Positions 44,477 to 55,478 of a stretch of 64,000 nucleotides of DNA are shown piece by piece (within the stretch, counting starts at the first letter, position 1; the number at the start of each line of letters is the position of its first letter). Position numbers and translations under genes: made by a program. Source of the DNA: Curvularia sp. ZM96 (lineage: Eukaryota; Ascomycota; Dothideomycetes; Pleosporales; Pleosporaceae); contig JAJGBQ010000005.1 in the NCBI GenBank assembly GCA_022457065.1, forward strand, positions 1,612,001 to 1,676,000. The letters run 5' to 3'. The notes under the pieces were generated by a model. It was given only the letters and a program-made list of their open reading frames with translations, had not been told where the DNA came from and did no database searches.

Positions 44477-46135
44477 TCACGACCAACTCTGCCAGCTTGG
44501 TCGATTTTGACCAGAATTCGGCAATGGAAGAGGCGTAGGAGCTCGTGGTGATACACCTTGTTGTGCTATTGGCGCAATGGGGTATAGACTGTTGGGCGAT
44601 TCCGATGGACTTGGTAATATGGGATTCGCTGCCAAGGGTTCTGTGGCCGGTGTGGCCGGTGTGGCCGACGGCAGAGGTGAGGTGGGCAATGGTGGAGGAG
44701 CTTCCGACGTATTGTTGTCCAAGTCGTTTCGCGAGTGCACGCTAGATATGCCCGAGGTGCGGGTGGTATAAAGACCAAGTTCAATGTCGTCGTAGTAGTG
44801 GTCAACCATGTTGTCGGTGGTCATGGCCGAAGCAGGTCTCTCGGTAGGACTATCAGGTATGCTTGTTGGTGAATGCTGGACCTGGATCTCTTTTTGAACG
44901 TATACACCGCCGTGTGGGTCTACTGCCACGCCGGCATGTGAGTCATGATATCCCTTGGTGCTGCGCGTTCCGCTTTGGCTGTCGGAGCCAAGCATCAAAG
45001 TCAATTTGCTCCATATGCTAGTACCGCTTTGTTTCGAGGTACCACTTTGTTTCGAGGTACCACTTTGTTTCGAGGAACCCTGTGAGGCGACCGGCGTCTT
45101 CGTTCGTGACCTTGAAGTAAGCTTCTCGTGGAAGAAATGCTTGAAGAAGACCTTGAGGGCTGGTGCGTTGGCACACAAGCAGCCAATGTGTAGCTCGAGG
45201 ATAGACGTCCACAGAATGTCCCATGTTGCCCATGTGATGTCGTATGTGTTGTAGAAAGCATACCAGCTATAGTAGGCGCGTAGCGCACCAAGTGCGACCA
45301 CACCGTAACCCATTGCAAATATGCCGAACAGTGCGATTTTCTGTCGGAGAGGAATCTTGAGGTTCCAGTACAGGAAAGTTGGTAGTACAGCAGTAAGCAT
45401 GTCCTGTGAAGCGGATAGAATGCTGGCGACGAGAACGTCGGCACCTTCGTCGAAGCAATGGAACTCATAGCCTTGTAGTCTCTTGATAGGATCAAACTGG
45501 TCCCAAAATGCTGATATTGGCTGGCACCCTACTATAGGGGCAATACTCAAGGCGATGCTGTAGGCAGTGATATAGCCAATGGTGATCCAGGTTGTCCAAT
45601 AGAATACTCTTGAAACCACACGAGCTGAAAGTCGGCGATAGAACAGGAGAATGGACACCTTGACTAGTCCACTCGCGATACAGAAGATGGATTCGGTTGC
45701 CAGGATGTATTTTCTGGCTACGACCAAGCGCTGGGTATCTGTGAAAGCATCGACGTCCCACGTATGCCGGTCGAAAGCTTGCTTGCTCACTGACCAGTGT
45801 TAGATGTATGAGTTTTTTATACAAATAGAAGGGTTGACATACTGAGAGGATAAAGAACTGTCAGGGCGATTGTAGGCGGCTGTGACAGTCAGTACAAAAA
45901 TCTAATGGGTTCCACAAGAACTGACCATGGCGGCCAGCATCAGCCAGTCATCTAGACCTGCGCTTTTCTGGTGAAATATCCTGACCCAAAGTCTGGCAAG
46001 ACTGAAGCCCACGGTCAGAGGCCCCAGAACATACGCGAGTATGATGACTGTGTCTGGTCGTTGTACTGGGTTCTCATAGTTGGGGGCCGGCCAGGTCTGT
46101 ATGACCTCCAGAGGAGCGTAGAGTCCACCGGGCAT
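44477..46135 (-). CDS. Seven-helix fungal rhodopsin-like/PTH11-type membrane protein
   Basis: Predicted 519-aa integral membrane protein with the fungal 'rhodopsin' domain found in SAT4/PTH11-like receptors. Exons in transcript order are 46135-45926, 45879-45843 (only 37 nt) and 45789-44477. Introns are 46 and 53 nt, and the joins give LDDWLMLAAM, PPTIALTVLYPL and MSKQAFDRHTWD, the usual helix 2 and following loop. Seven helices span about residues 28-320. Landmarks are SGLVKVSILLFYRRL in helix 3, FWDQFDPIKRLQGYEFHC in the extracellular loop, ADVLVASILSASQDMLTAVLPTFLYWNLKIPLRQK around helix 5, and CLCANAPALKVFF in helix 7. No CFEM domain is present. The cytosolic tail of about 200 residues is disordered and holds three exact SKQSGT repeats and an ATPATPAT stretch. 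The protein probably senses an extracellular ligand; ligand and G-protein coupling are unknown. Confidence 0.9.
44642..44667. repeat. 9-bp coding minisatellite (TGTGGCCGG)x3
   Basis: Two perfect copies and one near-complete copy of a 9-bp unit within the rhodopsin-like gene; on the minus strand it encodes Ala-Thr-Pro repeats. Confidence 0.7.
45021..45074. repeat. 18-bp coding minisatellite (3 copies) in rhodopsin-like gene
   Basis: Three head-to-tail 18-bp units (GTACCACTTTGTTTCGAG; the first has one G for A change) encode SKQSGT hexapeptides in the cytosolic tail. Near-identity of the units implies recent expansion. Confidence 0.85.
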
Positions 46136-49100
46136 TACGCAAATAACAAAAAGATGCTCTTCTTTGTGTGGTATGTTTGAAGTACAACAGAGATCAGTGG
46201 CGGCTTTTTTCGAGTGAAGGCACGCCTCCCATATGTGTTCGGTGGTTTTCGGCTGGCCAAGCCATCCCGAGTAAGTAATGAACGGGGCGTCGTAACAGCT
46301 TGACTAGGGCTTGTGTAGAGTGGGTTGATTACAAAAAAAAGAAAAAAAACAAGGCCCGGGCCAATGTGCATGGTGGGATCATCACCTGCTATAGAACTAC
46401 GCATGAGCCGGGAGTTGGGAATGCTTCCGACTTTGGACCTGCTTGCATACACTAGCTCTGAACGTGAAGATCCAATGCATGTCTTCTTCTCAGGGTTCGG
46501 TCTCGCTTTAGTATTCCTATTTGACAGGGGCACGGCGCTCGTCGCCGGGTTCTGAGATTCCCGTCAGGACGAATTCGCTCACTACGCCGAAGACACCTGT
46601 CAGCAGCTTGAATGAGCAAGAAAAAAAGACCGTAGTGGAGATGAGCGGGAACTGCTTGGTCCATCTTCTGTGGGAGTATGCTGACAAGCATTGCTTTTTA
46701 CACAGTTGGTGGCCAGCTTCCTGTATGTAGCTAACGAAGACATGGGTCCTCAACCCGCAAAAACCACTGGACTCGCTTCCGCCATCTGTGTGTTTCGCTC
46801 GATGTCAAGAGCCTGCGTCCATGCATTGCACTTGGCAGCAATTGGGTTCTCTAGGAAACAAATAAGCTTCAGGATTTGGAAGCACACAGCACCAGGGGGC
46901 CTCATGTATGACCAGAGGGCGGAGACCGGATGCTCCCGCCGACGTGGTCCTTGTCGACAATTGGCCCGAGGCAACACCAACCGCTCCAGGAAATTAAGGC
47001 TTGTTCGAGCCATTGTGTGGACCACGCGGCCTGGAAAGGATGTGGCAACGTCGGCGGGCCACACCAGAGATCTGCCATCAGAAAGTGGGCTGAGATTGGG
47101 TGGGGCTGTATGCAGCTGCCTCCGAAAGGGGAGACTCCTGGAGGATCAAAGAAATGGTCACAGGTATACGTTGGTCCACAAAATGTGATCTTTTGGGTCA
47201 GTTGCGGAGTTGAACGTGACAGGATAACTCAGATTATGCAAAGCGGAGCAGTACGCAGCCGATTGACGATACCTGCATATCGATTTCCACAAAAGGAATT
47301 TTGTAGGCGGCTTTTGGAACGTGAAGCACTGAAAAAGCAAAAATGTGGCCGTTAATTACGTCTAAGATTCCAGGTGTCCCGGCAGATGTCGCGACGCGGT
47401 ATCGGTATCTAGGCACTGCAGGCCTGAAAAGCGGGGCACATGGGTTAGGGACGGTGGGAGAAAAGACAGACCACGGGCAAAATTATAAAGGACCTCATGG
47501 ACGGTTTGATGATCATGGTGTGATTGTACATGTTGTTACGAAGACGATGGCTCTCTGAAGATGTTTGCCGAAGTGCACTGAGAAGGGACGGCTTGTCCAT
47601 GACCAAGCGTCACGTCGATGTGACGGTTATGAGAATCCTGGACCTATAATGACGTGTAGTAACCAGGTGGCTACTTTTTGTTCGATCTGGAGCATATGTG
47701 TAGGGTAGAGTCTATGATATTGGCGTGTATACGAGACGGGTGGGAGGATGGAATGGCTGCCGGCGCAGCGTTACCGGTACGATGGACGTGCAGTGGCTGG
47801 CGTTTCGGCATGCATGGCAGTTGATGACGTTTCGATGGTAATTATCAGACAGACGCGTGAACATATCCAGCAAGATGGGGGCCTTGGTGCTGCAGGAGCG
47901 CTTGTAAACGGTATGGGCTGGTTCCTGATGTTTGCTTTTGCTGAAACAGACTGGGGCGCCGTTGCGGCTAGCGTGCATCTGACAGCGGCAGTTGGATGCT
48001 CAAAGTGGGAAAATGCGTCTAGGCCTCGGGTACTGGCACCCGCTGAAACAGCTTCAGAGGCGGGAGAAAAAAAAAAATGTTTGCTTTTGTTGAAAACAGA
48101 GTGTCAGCCGCGAAGACATGTCACAGATTTACGACGAATTGGAATTGCAAGACTTGTTGGCGTCGTATGAGCGACGGCGGCTAGACCCCGGGTTGCCTTT
48201 GATCTTGATTTGGATGAAGGGGTATCCTCATGACCGCATCCACCAAGCAGCTGGTGATGAATGCTACGGTATTGTAGCACACTCATCGAGATCTGTTGAG
48301 AGCCGTCTATGACCCGGATATTATTCTCTTGCCTATTCGCGGCAGGGAGGCGTGCCGAGTGCTTGACCGTGGCGGGCTGGAACGACAGCCAGGACGCAGT
48401 GTTGCAGGGCACAGAAGAAAGAATTATTCTCAGGACGCGGCTGCGCTGATATGATGCTGGGCGCGGAGAGGATATTTGTCCTGGCCTGGTGTGGTAGAAT
48501 GGGGAAAGGAGGAGCGAGGGGCAGGCAGCCTGCAACGTTGCCGACTGGCCGCCCCGATCCCTTATCCCCGAGACTTTGGCGATCTAATGCCCTGCGGACC
48601 TGCATGGGCTATTGATAGGTGCATTCCGTCACTGGCTGTATCAACCGAGTGATGGATGTTGGGGTGATGTGTAAGCTGGTGCATGCTTCGTGCGAGGGAG
48701 CGATTCGCGGCAGGCCACTGCGATTGGGCCGAATGGTGCTGGTTGGAATACAGAGCATCTGTCAGGCACGGCGCTTGGGAATTACTCAGTGAATACTCAT
48801 CCACATACATACGAGTCTTGCCGCATGGGCACTCTATCCTTTGCACCGGCCCCTTTTCTGGCTGCAAATTTTCGGGCACGGTGACGGCGGTGCTCCGACA
48901 GCGATGGCTTATACAGCGTCTGGTGCCGGTGACGTAGGGAGCACGATGCCGCCCACGGCGGCTGCGGCAAAGATTTCTTCCTCTCCCAGCCATGCCGCCC
49001 AATCACGTCCCTCTGCCGCCGCCCTCCGCCCGAGCTTGATAAGCCCCTCGAGGCTTACTCAGCCACGGTCGACATGAAAGCGCAACTTCGCTGCTGTGTT

Positions 49101-49446
49101 ATTCGCGACGACTACATGCTAGTATACGTCATGGCTAGCTTCACAGCACCACTGCAGCTCGTACACAATGCGCAATATATGGACAGGCAGCCTCCTCATG
49201 GCAGCTTTGACATGCTGCACCCGGCACTGCCACCAGCCACGCCCGACTCGCGAATATACGACCAAGACTAACCGTCCCGTCGCGCGTTAGATCCACCAGC
49301 TCCACTGTGATCGACGACGTCAGGCTTGATTCTTCGGCATTCGCTAGCCTCCGGCCTGGCCGACTCCAGAGTATTTTCCTCGTCGCATCCCAGCACCACC
49401 AGAAACCGCCGCCACATTTCGACTGGGAGACGAGTCGCCCGCCATC
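46136..49446. other. Gene-poor stretch of 3.3 kb between divergent receptor and MFS genes
   Basis: No gene could be supported. Open frames of up to 165 codons (for example plus 46691-47188, plus 47748-48170 and minus 48562-49002) overlap one another on both strands, lack family motifs and lack convincing splice partners. Purine and pyrimidine runs occur near 46331-46350 and 48065-48078. The final 400 bases hold the MFS leader. Confidence 0.5.
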
Positions 49447-51690
49447 ATGCAGGAGGAGGACTACGAGATTTTGCGCAATGAGGCCAATGCGAACCCTGAA
49501 GTCTATGCGACGTGGGATCCCCATCGCCAGTTTCGTGAGCAGTACCACCAGCGCCATTTGCACGACCAGACGCTCGCCGAGCGCGAACGCAACATTGCAG
49601 CCCTGGAGCGGGGAGAGCACATAGAGGGCGAGCCCCCATTCCCACGCGAACCAGAAGCAACGCCCGTAGGAGAAGCCGAAGAAGAGGTCGCGTCGCCCTT
49701 GTCGCGCCACAGCACCTCCTCGGCCTCGACGGCCAGCTCGTCAAGCTCAGCTTCTTCACACAGTCCTCGTCTGGAGGAGATTCGCACCGCACATTCGACC
49801 CCCGCACGAGATCGCCGGCCGACTATCAATTCGCAATCTTCGACTGCCAATTACCTTACCCTGCACCCTACCGAACGTCACCCCGAAGCAATTCGCCGTA
49901 TAGAAACACATCGCAGCCAGCATGCAGGCACCGTTGGAGCTTCTCAAGTCGATTCGCGTCTGACGAGAACGCTCACCCGCCGTCGCACCGAGAAGCCCCT
50001 GCCCAACCTGGGAGCCGGCAAACCTTTTCCTCCCCTTCTGCCAGACAGGGAAGAATATGTTGTCGAGTTCGATGGCGTAGACGACCCATTGCACCCGCAA
50101 AATTGGCCCTTGAACAAGAAGTTGGGCATTGGTGCCATGCTAGCCTTTGATGCTCTCGCTGCTACCATGGGATCTAGTATCTTTTCTGCGGCTACAATCC
50201 CTGTATCTCGACAGTTTGGTGTCGCCAACGTCGTGGGTACGCTGGGTACGAGTCTGTTCGTCTTTGGATATGCTTTTGGTCCTCTGGTAAGAAGATGATT
50301 ATACAATACAACCAGGCGCGTGCTAACAAAGTATAGATGTGGGCGCCTTTCTCCGAGTTGTACGGCCGAAAACCTCCCTTGATTATTGCGGCTTTCGGAT
50401 TCGCCATCTTCAGTATTGCTGTGGCCGTAGCCAAAGACCTCCAAACCATTCTTATATGCCGCTTTTTCGCTGGTCTCTTTGGCTCCTCTCCCTTAGCCAT
50501 TGTCGCCGCCGTCTTTGCCGACATGTTCAACAACACCGTTCGTGGTCTTGCTGTTGCAGTCTTCTCTGCCACTGTGTTCATGGGGCCGCTGCTAGCTCCA
50601 TTCATCGGCGGGTTCATCACCGAGAGTTACTTGGGTTGGAGATGGACTGAATACATTTCGAGCTTCATGGGATTCCTAGCGTTTACGTTACTGCTCTTCT
50701 TTTTGGAAGAGACGTATCCACCAGTGGTGCTCATTCACAAGGCGAGCGAACTCAGACGACGAACAAAGAACTGGGGCATACATGCCAAGCAAGAAGAAAT
50801 CGAGGTGGACTTTAAGGAGCTGATTATCAAGAACGTCAGCAGGCCGATGCGTATCCTCTTCACCGAACCCATTGTCTTGCTCATCACCATTTACATGAGC
50901 TTCATCTGTATGTCTGCCCCTTTCGACTTGTCTGATGTTCAATATCATGCTGACAACACTAGATGGCCTGCTCTACCTCTTCCTGACTGCTTACGCCCTC
51001 GTCTTCCAACGTGTATACGGCTGGAGTGCCGGCATTGGCGGTCTTGCGTACTTTGGCATGGTCGCTGGTGAAATGATTGCTTTCATCGTCGTAGTCTGCG
51101 ATAACCCTCGATATGCCAGGAAGCTGGCAGCAAACAACAACATCCCTGTTCCTGAGTGGCGCCTACCGATTGCCATGGTTGGTGGCGTTCTCTTTACCGG
51201 TGGCCTCTTTTGGTTTGGCTGGTCAGGTTACACCGGCAATGTTCACTGGATCGTTCCCGTCCTTTCCGGTCTCTTCACTGGCTTCGGCATCTTCTCCATC
51301 TTCCTCTCCTTGTTGAACTACATCGTCGACGCCTACCTCATGTTCGCCGCTTCCGCCATTGCTGGAAACACCTTCATGCGCTCCATGTTTGGTGGTGTGT
51401 TTCCCCTGTTTGCTACATTCATGTTTGAGGGCATGGGAATTGAATGGGCAAGCACGTTGCTTGGATGTGTAGCCGCGCTCCTGGTACCGATGCCCGTTTT
51501 CTTCTATATTTATGGAAAGAGGATTCGGGCCAGGAGTAAATTTGCACCTGCACCGGATATCCTTCAGGACAGGAAGAGAGATGAAGAGAGTAAGGGATCA
51601 GAGGCAAATGCAAGTGGAGAGACGACAGAAAGGGAAAGCATGAACGGTGAAAACGGAGCCCTGCAGACGGAGAAGAGCAAGGATCAGTAA
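49447..51690 (+). CDS. MFS drug transporter, DHA1, with long cytosolic head
   Basis: Predicted 712-aa DHA1 drug:H+ antiporter. Exons are 49447-50286, 50337-50907 and 50963-51690. Introns are 50 and 55 nt with GTAAGA and GTATGT donors and TAG acceptors; the second splits the Tyr codon in SFIYGLLYLF. The first 215 residues are hydrophilic, with a charged helix (HQRHLHDQTLAERERNIAALER), a Ser-rich stretch, and then EYVVEFDGVDDPLHPQNWP, the fungal MFS entry motif. Twelve helices follow with SELYGRKPPL as motif A, RFFAGLFGSSPLAIVAAVFADMF in helix 4, GPLLAPFIGGFITE as the motif-C antiporter signature, and FFLEETYPPVVL. The C-terminal 60 residues are charged. This is the cycloheximide/fluconazole-resistance type (Mdr1/Flu1-like) by motifs; the substrate is unknown. 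The start follows CGCCATCATGC and is the first in-frame ATG. Confidence 0.92.
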
Positions 51691-52185
51691 ATATGTTGGA
51701 AAGTCTTCCGAATCCTCTTCTTGTACATTGAGCGACCATTATGTCTTTAATCAAGCGGCATTCCGCCCCAATTCCAACAATTTATGCGCCCTAGTGGAGA
51801 TGTGTGTTGTATTAGAATCCACCATAGTATCTCTCTTAGAAGCCGAGCTTACAGAAATGGAAGGTTAGCCGAGTCATTCTTACATGCAGTAGTCCTGGAA
51901 TAGGAATCGGCCCGCGAATCAACGAGATCCCCGGACGACAGTCCTCCAGATCTGCCCCACAACACCAACCCGTGACGCAGGTGTTGCCAGTGTTTGCCAT
52001 GACGGGTTAAAGATCATCCGTCGTATTCCTTGAGAAATGGGATTCTCTCCGGCTCCGAGGAATGTATAAAATCCTTGGAGTTCCGATCTGACTCTCGACA
52101 TCACAACAAGCCTATCAAACGGTAACCTTCGGATACCACAACCCTACTTTTTATTCGAGTCTCAAATTTTCGCAATACTTTCAAG
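51691..52185. other. Intergenic upstream of SDR gene
   Basis: Holds the 3' flank of the MFS gene and the SDR promoter with a TATA-like box. No gene is seen. Confidence 0.6.
52064..52071 (+). promoter_or_regulatory. TATA-like box of the SDR gene
   Basis: GTATAAAA lies about 115 nt upstream of the SDR start codon. It is a motif match only. Confidence 0.45.
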
Positions 52186-53016
52186 ATGTCCATGTCCATA
52201 GAAGAATGTCAAACGCCGCGCGCCGGCTTTCCTAAGCCAGTCCCGGACACGCCCACCAACGTCATGCAACAGTTCAGCATGAAGGGCAAGACCATTGTCA
52301 TCACGGGCGCTGCTGAGGGAATTGGCGGCGCTGTCGCAGATGCCATGGCCGAAGCAGGAGGCAACGTGGCCCTCTGGTACAACTCAAACAACATGGCCAT
52401 CCAGCGCGCCGAGAACCTAGCAAAAGAGCACGGCGTCAAGACAAAAGCGTACAGTGTCAACCAAATCGATGCCGCAGCTGTTGAAAAGGCTGTCAAGCAG
52501 GTTGTTGAGGACTTTGGCCGCATCGACTGCTTTGTTGCGAACGCCGGCACAGGAGATAGCAAGCCACTGCTCGACCAGACACTCGAATCATACCACAACC
52601 TCATGCGCGTCAACGTCGACGGACCAGTCTACTGTGCCAAGTACGCCGGAGAGGTGTTCAAGAAGCAAGGATTCGGCAACCTAATCCTCACATCGAGTAT
52701 CTCGGCACACATTGTCAACGTGCCTGTCGACCAACCCATTTACAACGGCACCAAGGCCTTCGTATCTCACCTGGGTAAATCGCTGGCGCGTGAGTGGAGG
52801 GAGTTTGCCAGGGTGAATGTCGTCAGTCCAGGCTTCTTTGACACGAAGATGGGTGCGGGACCGCTGGTGATCAACGAGGGACTGCGGATGATCCCTCTGG
52901 GACGCCAAGGAAATGTAAAGGAGATTAAGGGTCTGTTTTTGTACCTGGCGAGTGACGCGTCGAGTTATATGACAGGAAGCGATTGTATTATCGATGGTGG
53001 ATATGTGTTGCCGTAA
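52186..53016 (+). CDS. NADP-dependent short-chain reductase (sorbose/xylulose/mannitol type)
   Basis: Intronless gene for a predicted 276-aa classical short-chain dehydrogenase/reductase. The cofactor motif is TGAAEGIGG (residues 40-48), followed by NAG in VANAGTGDS (about 119). Catalytic Ser is in TSSISA (about 171), and Tyr186 and Lys190 are in YNGTK; the helix-4 Asn is in MRVNVDG. The sequence IVNVPVDQPIYNGTKAF, the substrate-loop SPGFFDTKM and the end SSYMTGSDCIIDGGYVLP resemble fungal sorbose reductase (Sou1), L-xylulose reductase and mannitol 2-dehydrogenase. A polyol/ketose role in the cytosol is therefore likely, but the exact sugar is uncertain. The start is in CAAGATGTCC; a second ATG two codons later is equally possible. 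A TATA-like element lies 115 nt upstream. Confidence 0.9.
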   Translation: MSMSIEECQTPRAGFPKPVPDTPTNVMQQFSMKGKTIVITGAAEGIGGAVADAMAEAGGNVALWYNSNNMAIQRAENLAKEHGVKTKAYSVNQIDAAAVEKAVKQVVEDFGRIDCFVANAGTGDSKPLLDQTLESYHNLMRVNVDGPVYCAKYAGEVFKKQGFGNLILTSSISAHIVNVPVDQPIYNGTKAFVSHLGKSLAREWREFARVNVVSPGFFDTKMGAGPLVINEGLRMIPLGRQGNVKEIKGLFLYLASDASSYMTGSDCIIDGGYVLP

Positions 53017-53919
53017 AGGCAGACTAGGTGATAGAAGGTAAATTGCTGAAGTAAAGGAGTAGTAAAGGAATAGTAAAGTTCTAAGTAATTCTCTGAAGAT
53101 TTGTCTACCTCTGCTGATTGTTTCTTTCTATGGCAACAACTTCAAGTCCATCTCGTCGCAATCGTTACAAATAATGGACTATCAGCTGTCCATCCTGTCA
53201 CTTCATTGGTAGGTCGCTTAGGTAAGCCTGGTGCTCCGCAGCTGGTCAACAAATGGATCCTTCCTTCTTCCTTCCTCCCTTCCGACTCTCCTTCACTATT
53301 TCCAGCACCGCTCTACGCTCACCACAGAGGTCACCGCGGCGCCGGCGGCATGTTTGCACGTGCCATACAGCTGCAATAACGGGACCTCAATTCACGCTCA
53401 TTTCAAAATATTTCTTTGCACTTCCGCGAAGTGGGCCACTGTGTTTGCTACGGGTAAGAGAGTCTTCACATGCTTTGCTACAAATACCTCAAATTCTTAG
53501 AATGCCACAGCATCCTCGCCGCTCCGACTATCGGAACGACTGCTGTTATAGCTAGGACATATTGGCTTAAAGAGTTTGCTCGGCTCTACCTAGCGATACG
53601 ATTTGGACCCTTACAATGACGCCAGTGGGAGACTAACCCAATGACAACTGCAGGGACCTACGGAGCCACAGAGCCACGTGTCTCACCTCAAGTTCACCGT
53701 GGAGGTGACAGGGGTTTCTGGCGGTCTCCTCGGTCACCCTCGAACATGTGTGATTATGGTTCCTAGCTCACCTTTACTTGCTTGGGCCCGTTTATGGTAC
53801 GGCATCGCTTGCACCTCGTACTCCACTACCTCTCTATCCCACAAGTAACGCGGCGACTCCATCCAACTATCTACCCTCTTTGCAATTGAGTCGACGGAGA
53901 CGACCAAGTATACAACGGC
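53017..53919. other. Intergenic between SDR and third LPxE gene
   Basis: 3' flank of the SDR gene and promoter of the next gene. Short, overlapping Ser/Pro-rich frames occur but nothing is supportable. Confidence 0.5.
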
Positions 53920-55478
53920 ATGGCGTGAGTCCCTCTACCTTATCTGCAGTGTCCTTCGGCAGCATGAGGTCCCTTCTAGGCGCAATACGATCCTGCTAAC
54001 AAAGTCAGACCAATTCGCTCCAAGAGACCTTCTTCTCCTCTACAAACTGCGGCCATGGGTGCCAGTGGTTCGGTGATTGAATCTCCTGCAACGCCCCGCC
54101 GTGGATGCAGCACTGGCAAGGTATTCAATAAGATCTCGAGCTCGGAGCATACGACAGTTCCCCCGTCTCCGACAGCTCCTGGTTTCGAGGTTCCTGAGTC
54201 TACCGATGGATCAATGCGCATGCTGAACGCACACACTGGCGCAGGTGTCCAGAAGCGTTCAACCAAGAAGTCCGCACGTCCCAGCCTTGAGATCGCGACA
54301 GACGCTTCAAGTGCAGCTAGGGCTCGTAATCATGGACGCGCGAGCTTCTTCCGTTTCATGGACCTACCAGGAGGTAAGGACTCGTGCACACAAAGAAAAG
54401 CAGCAAAACCTAACTGTCTACAGAGATTCGCAACGAGATATACAAGCAGACGCATGTCGAGCACAGGCAAGCTCTTCTTGTTCATCGGCCACGCCTTGCT
54501 TCTCTGCGTCCCCGCACGCGTCTTGATAGAGGGCGTACTCTGCCTTCAGATGTTGCAGGTAATGAACAAGACCAGAAACTCTCAAGTGTCAACATCGCTC
54601 CTGATCTTGAGAAAGCAGAAGACAAGAACATTCCTCGTGAGACCAACCGTCCATTCTGGGGCCTGACTCAAGTTTGCCGCCAGATTAGGCAGGAGTATCG
54701 GCCTATCTACATGGCTCACCAGGAGATTGGCATCGACCTAACTGATGTTGTCAGCTACATACGTGCCTTCTACCCTTCTGCTCCTGAGGAGATTGCCAAA
54801 CTCATATCTATGGCTAAGCGTGCTTCCGACATGCCATTCATTGGTAACCTCACGATTGCAGCCGGTCATGTGCTGAAGAAACAAGAGCGCGACGCTGAGG
54901 GCATCGAATTGTTTCCTCTTCTCGATGTCTGGGCAAACAGCATCAAGATGGAAGCTGGTTTCGGTCGCTATCTGAATGGACGACATGTCCCAGAGACAGA
55001 TGGAGAAGCCAAGGATCTGTAAGTTTTCTCATCCACCGTTTTTGAGAACGTCCGGGTTGAAAGCAAACGCATCCGCTAACCAATATACAGTTATCGTCTC
55101 TTCGGCCGCCGGGTCCTGAGGGATCGGACTTGCTCTGATATGAATCGTTACTGGCGTACCATCTTGCGCACCCGGGCTCTTGCGTCGGTCCGCATCCATC
55201 GCGCTCCATCTGCAAGGTTTGTTACCGTACCCAGCTGGATGCTGCCAGTGCAAATCCCTCAGTATATCATGGGTCCCGTGCCCCTGACGAATGGTACTGG
55301 ATACAGAATTCGTGTAGCTACCAGGCCGTATATTCACCTCATCTTCAAGAAGGAGAAGGCCGAGCCGTGGATGACAGAGTTTGAATCTGCCATTCCCGCG
55401 GACTGGTTAGCTCTGCGAGGCTTTGGCAACATGGACTACTTCGATGTCAAGGTCGGGGTTCAGCAGGACACTACCTAG
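53920..55478 (+). CDS. LPxE/'TQV-R' F-box-like protein, member 3
   Basis: Predicted 450-aa protein. Model exons are 53920-53924, 54009-54373, 54424-55018 and 55091-55478. The second intron (54374-54423, GTAAGG...CAG) cuts the Glu124 codon, giving LPG joined to EIRNEIYKQ, the same place as in the two relatives. The motif FWGLTQVCRQIRQEYRPIYMAH follows near residue 195. The third intron (GTAAGT...CAG) leads to YRLFGRRVLRDR. The first 120 residues are hydrophilic and Ser/Thr/Pro-rich. The 5-nt first exon (ATGGC before GTGAGT) is inferred: sequence before the ATG at 54055 stays open in frame back to a strong CTAAC/CAG acceptor. If it is wrong, the gene starts at 54055 (433 aa). After the LTQV motif comes LISMAKRASDMPFIGNLTI, then a beta-rich end. 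No enzyme motif is seen; function is unknown. Confidence 0.75.

Noticed and set aside
46691..48170. Frames of 140-165 codons in the 3.3 kb spacer
   Set aside because: Mutually overlapping on both strands, with no motif and no convincing introns.
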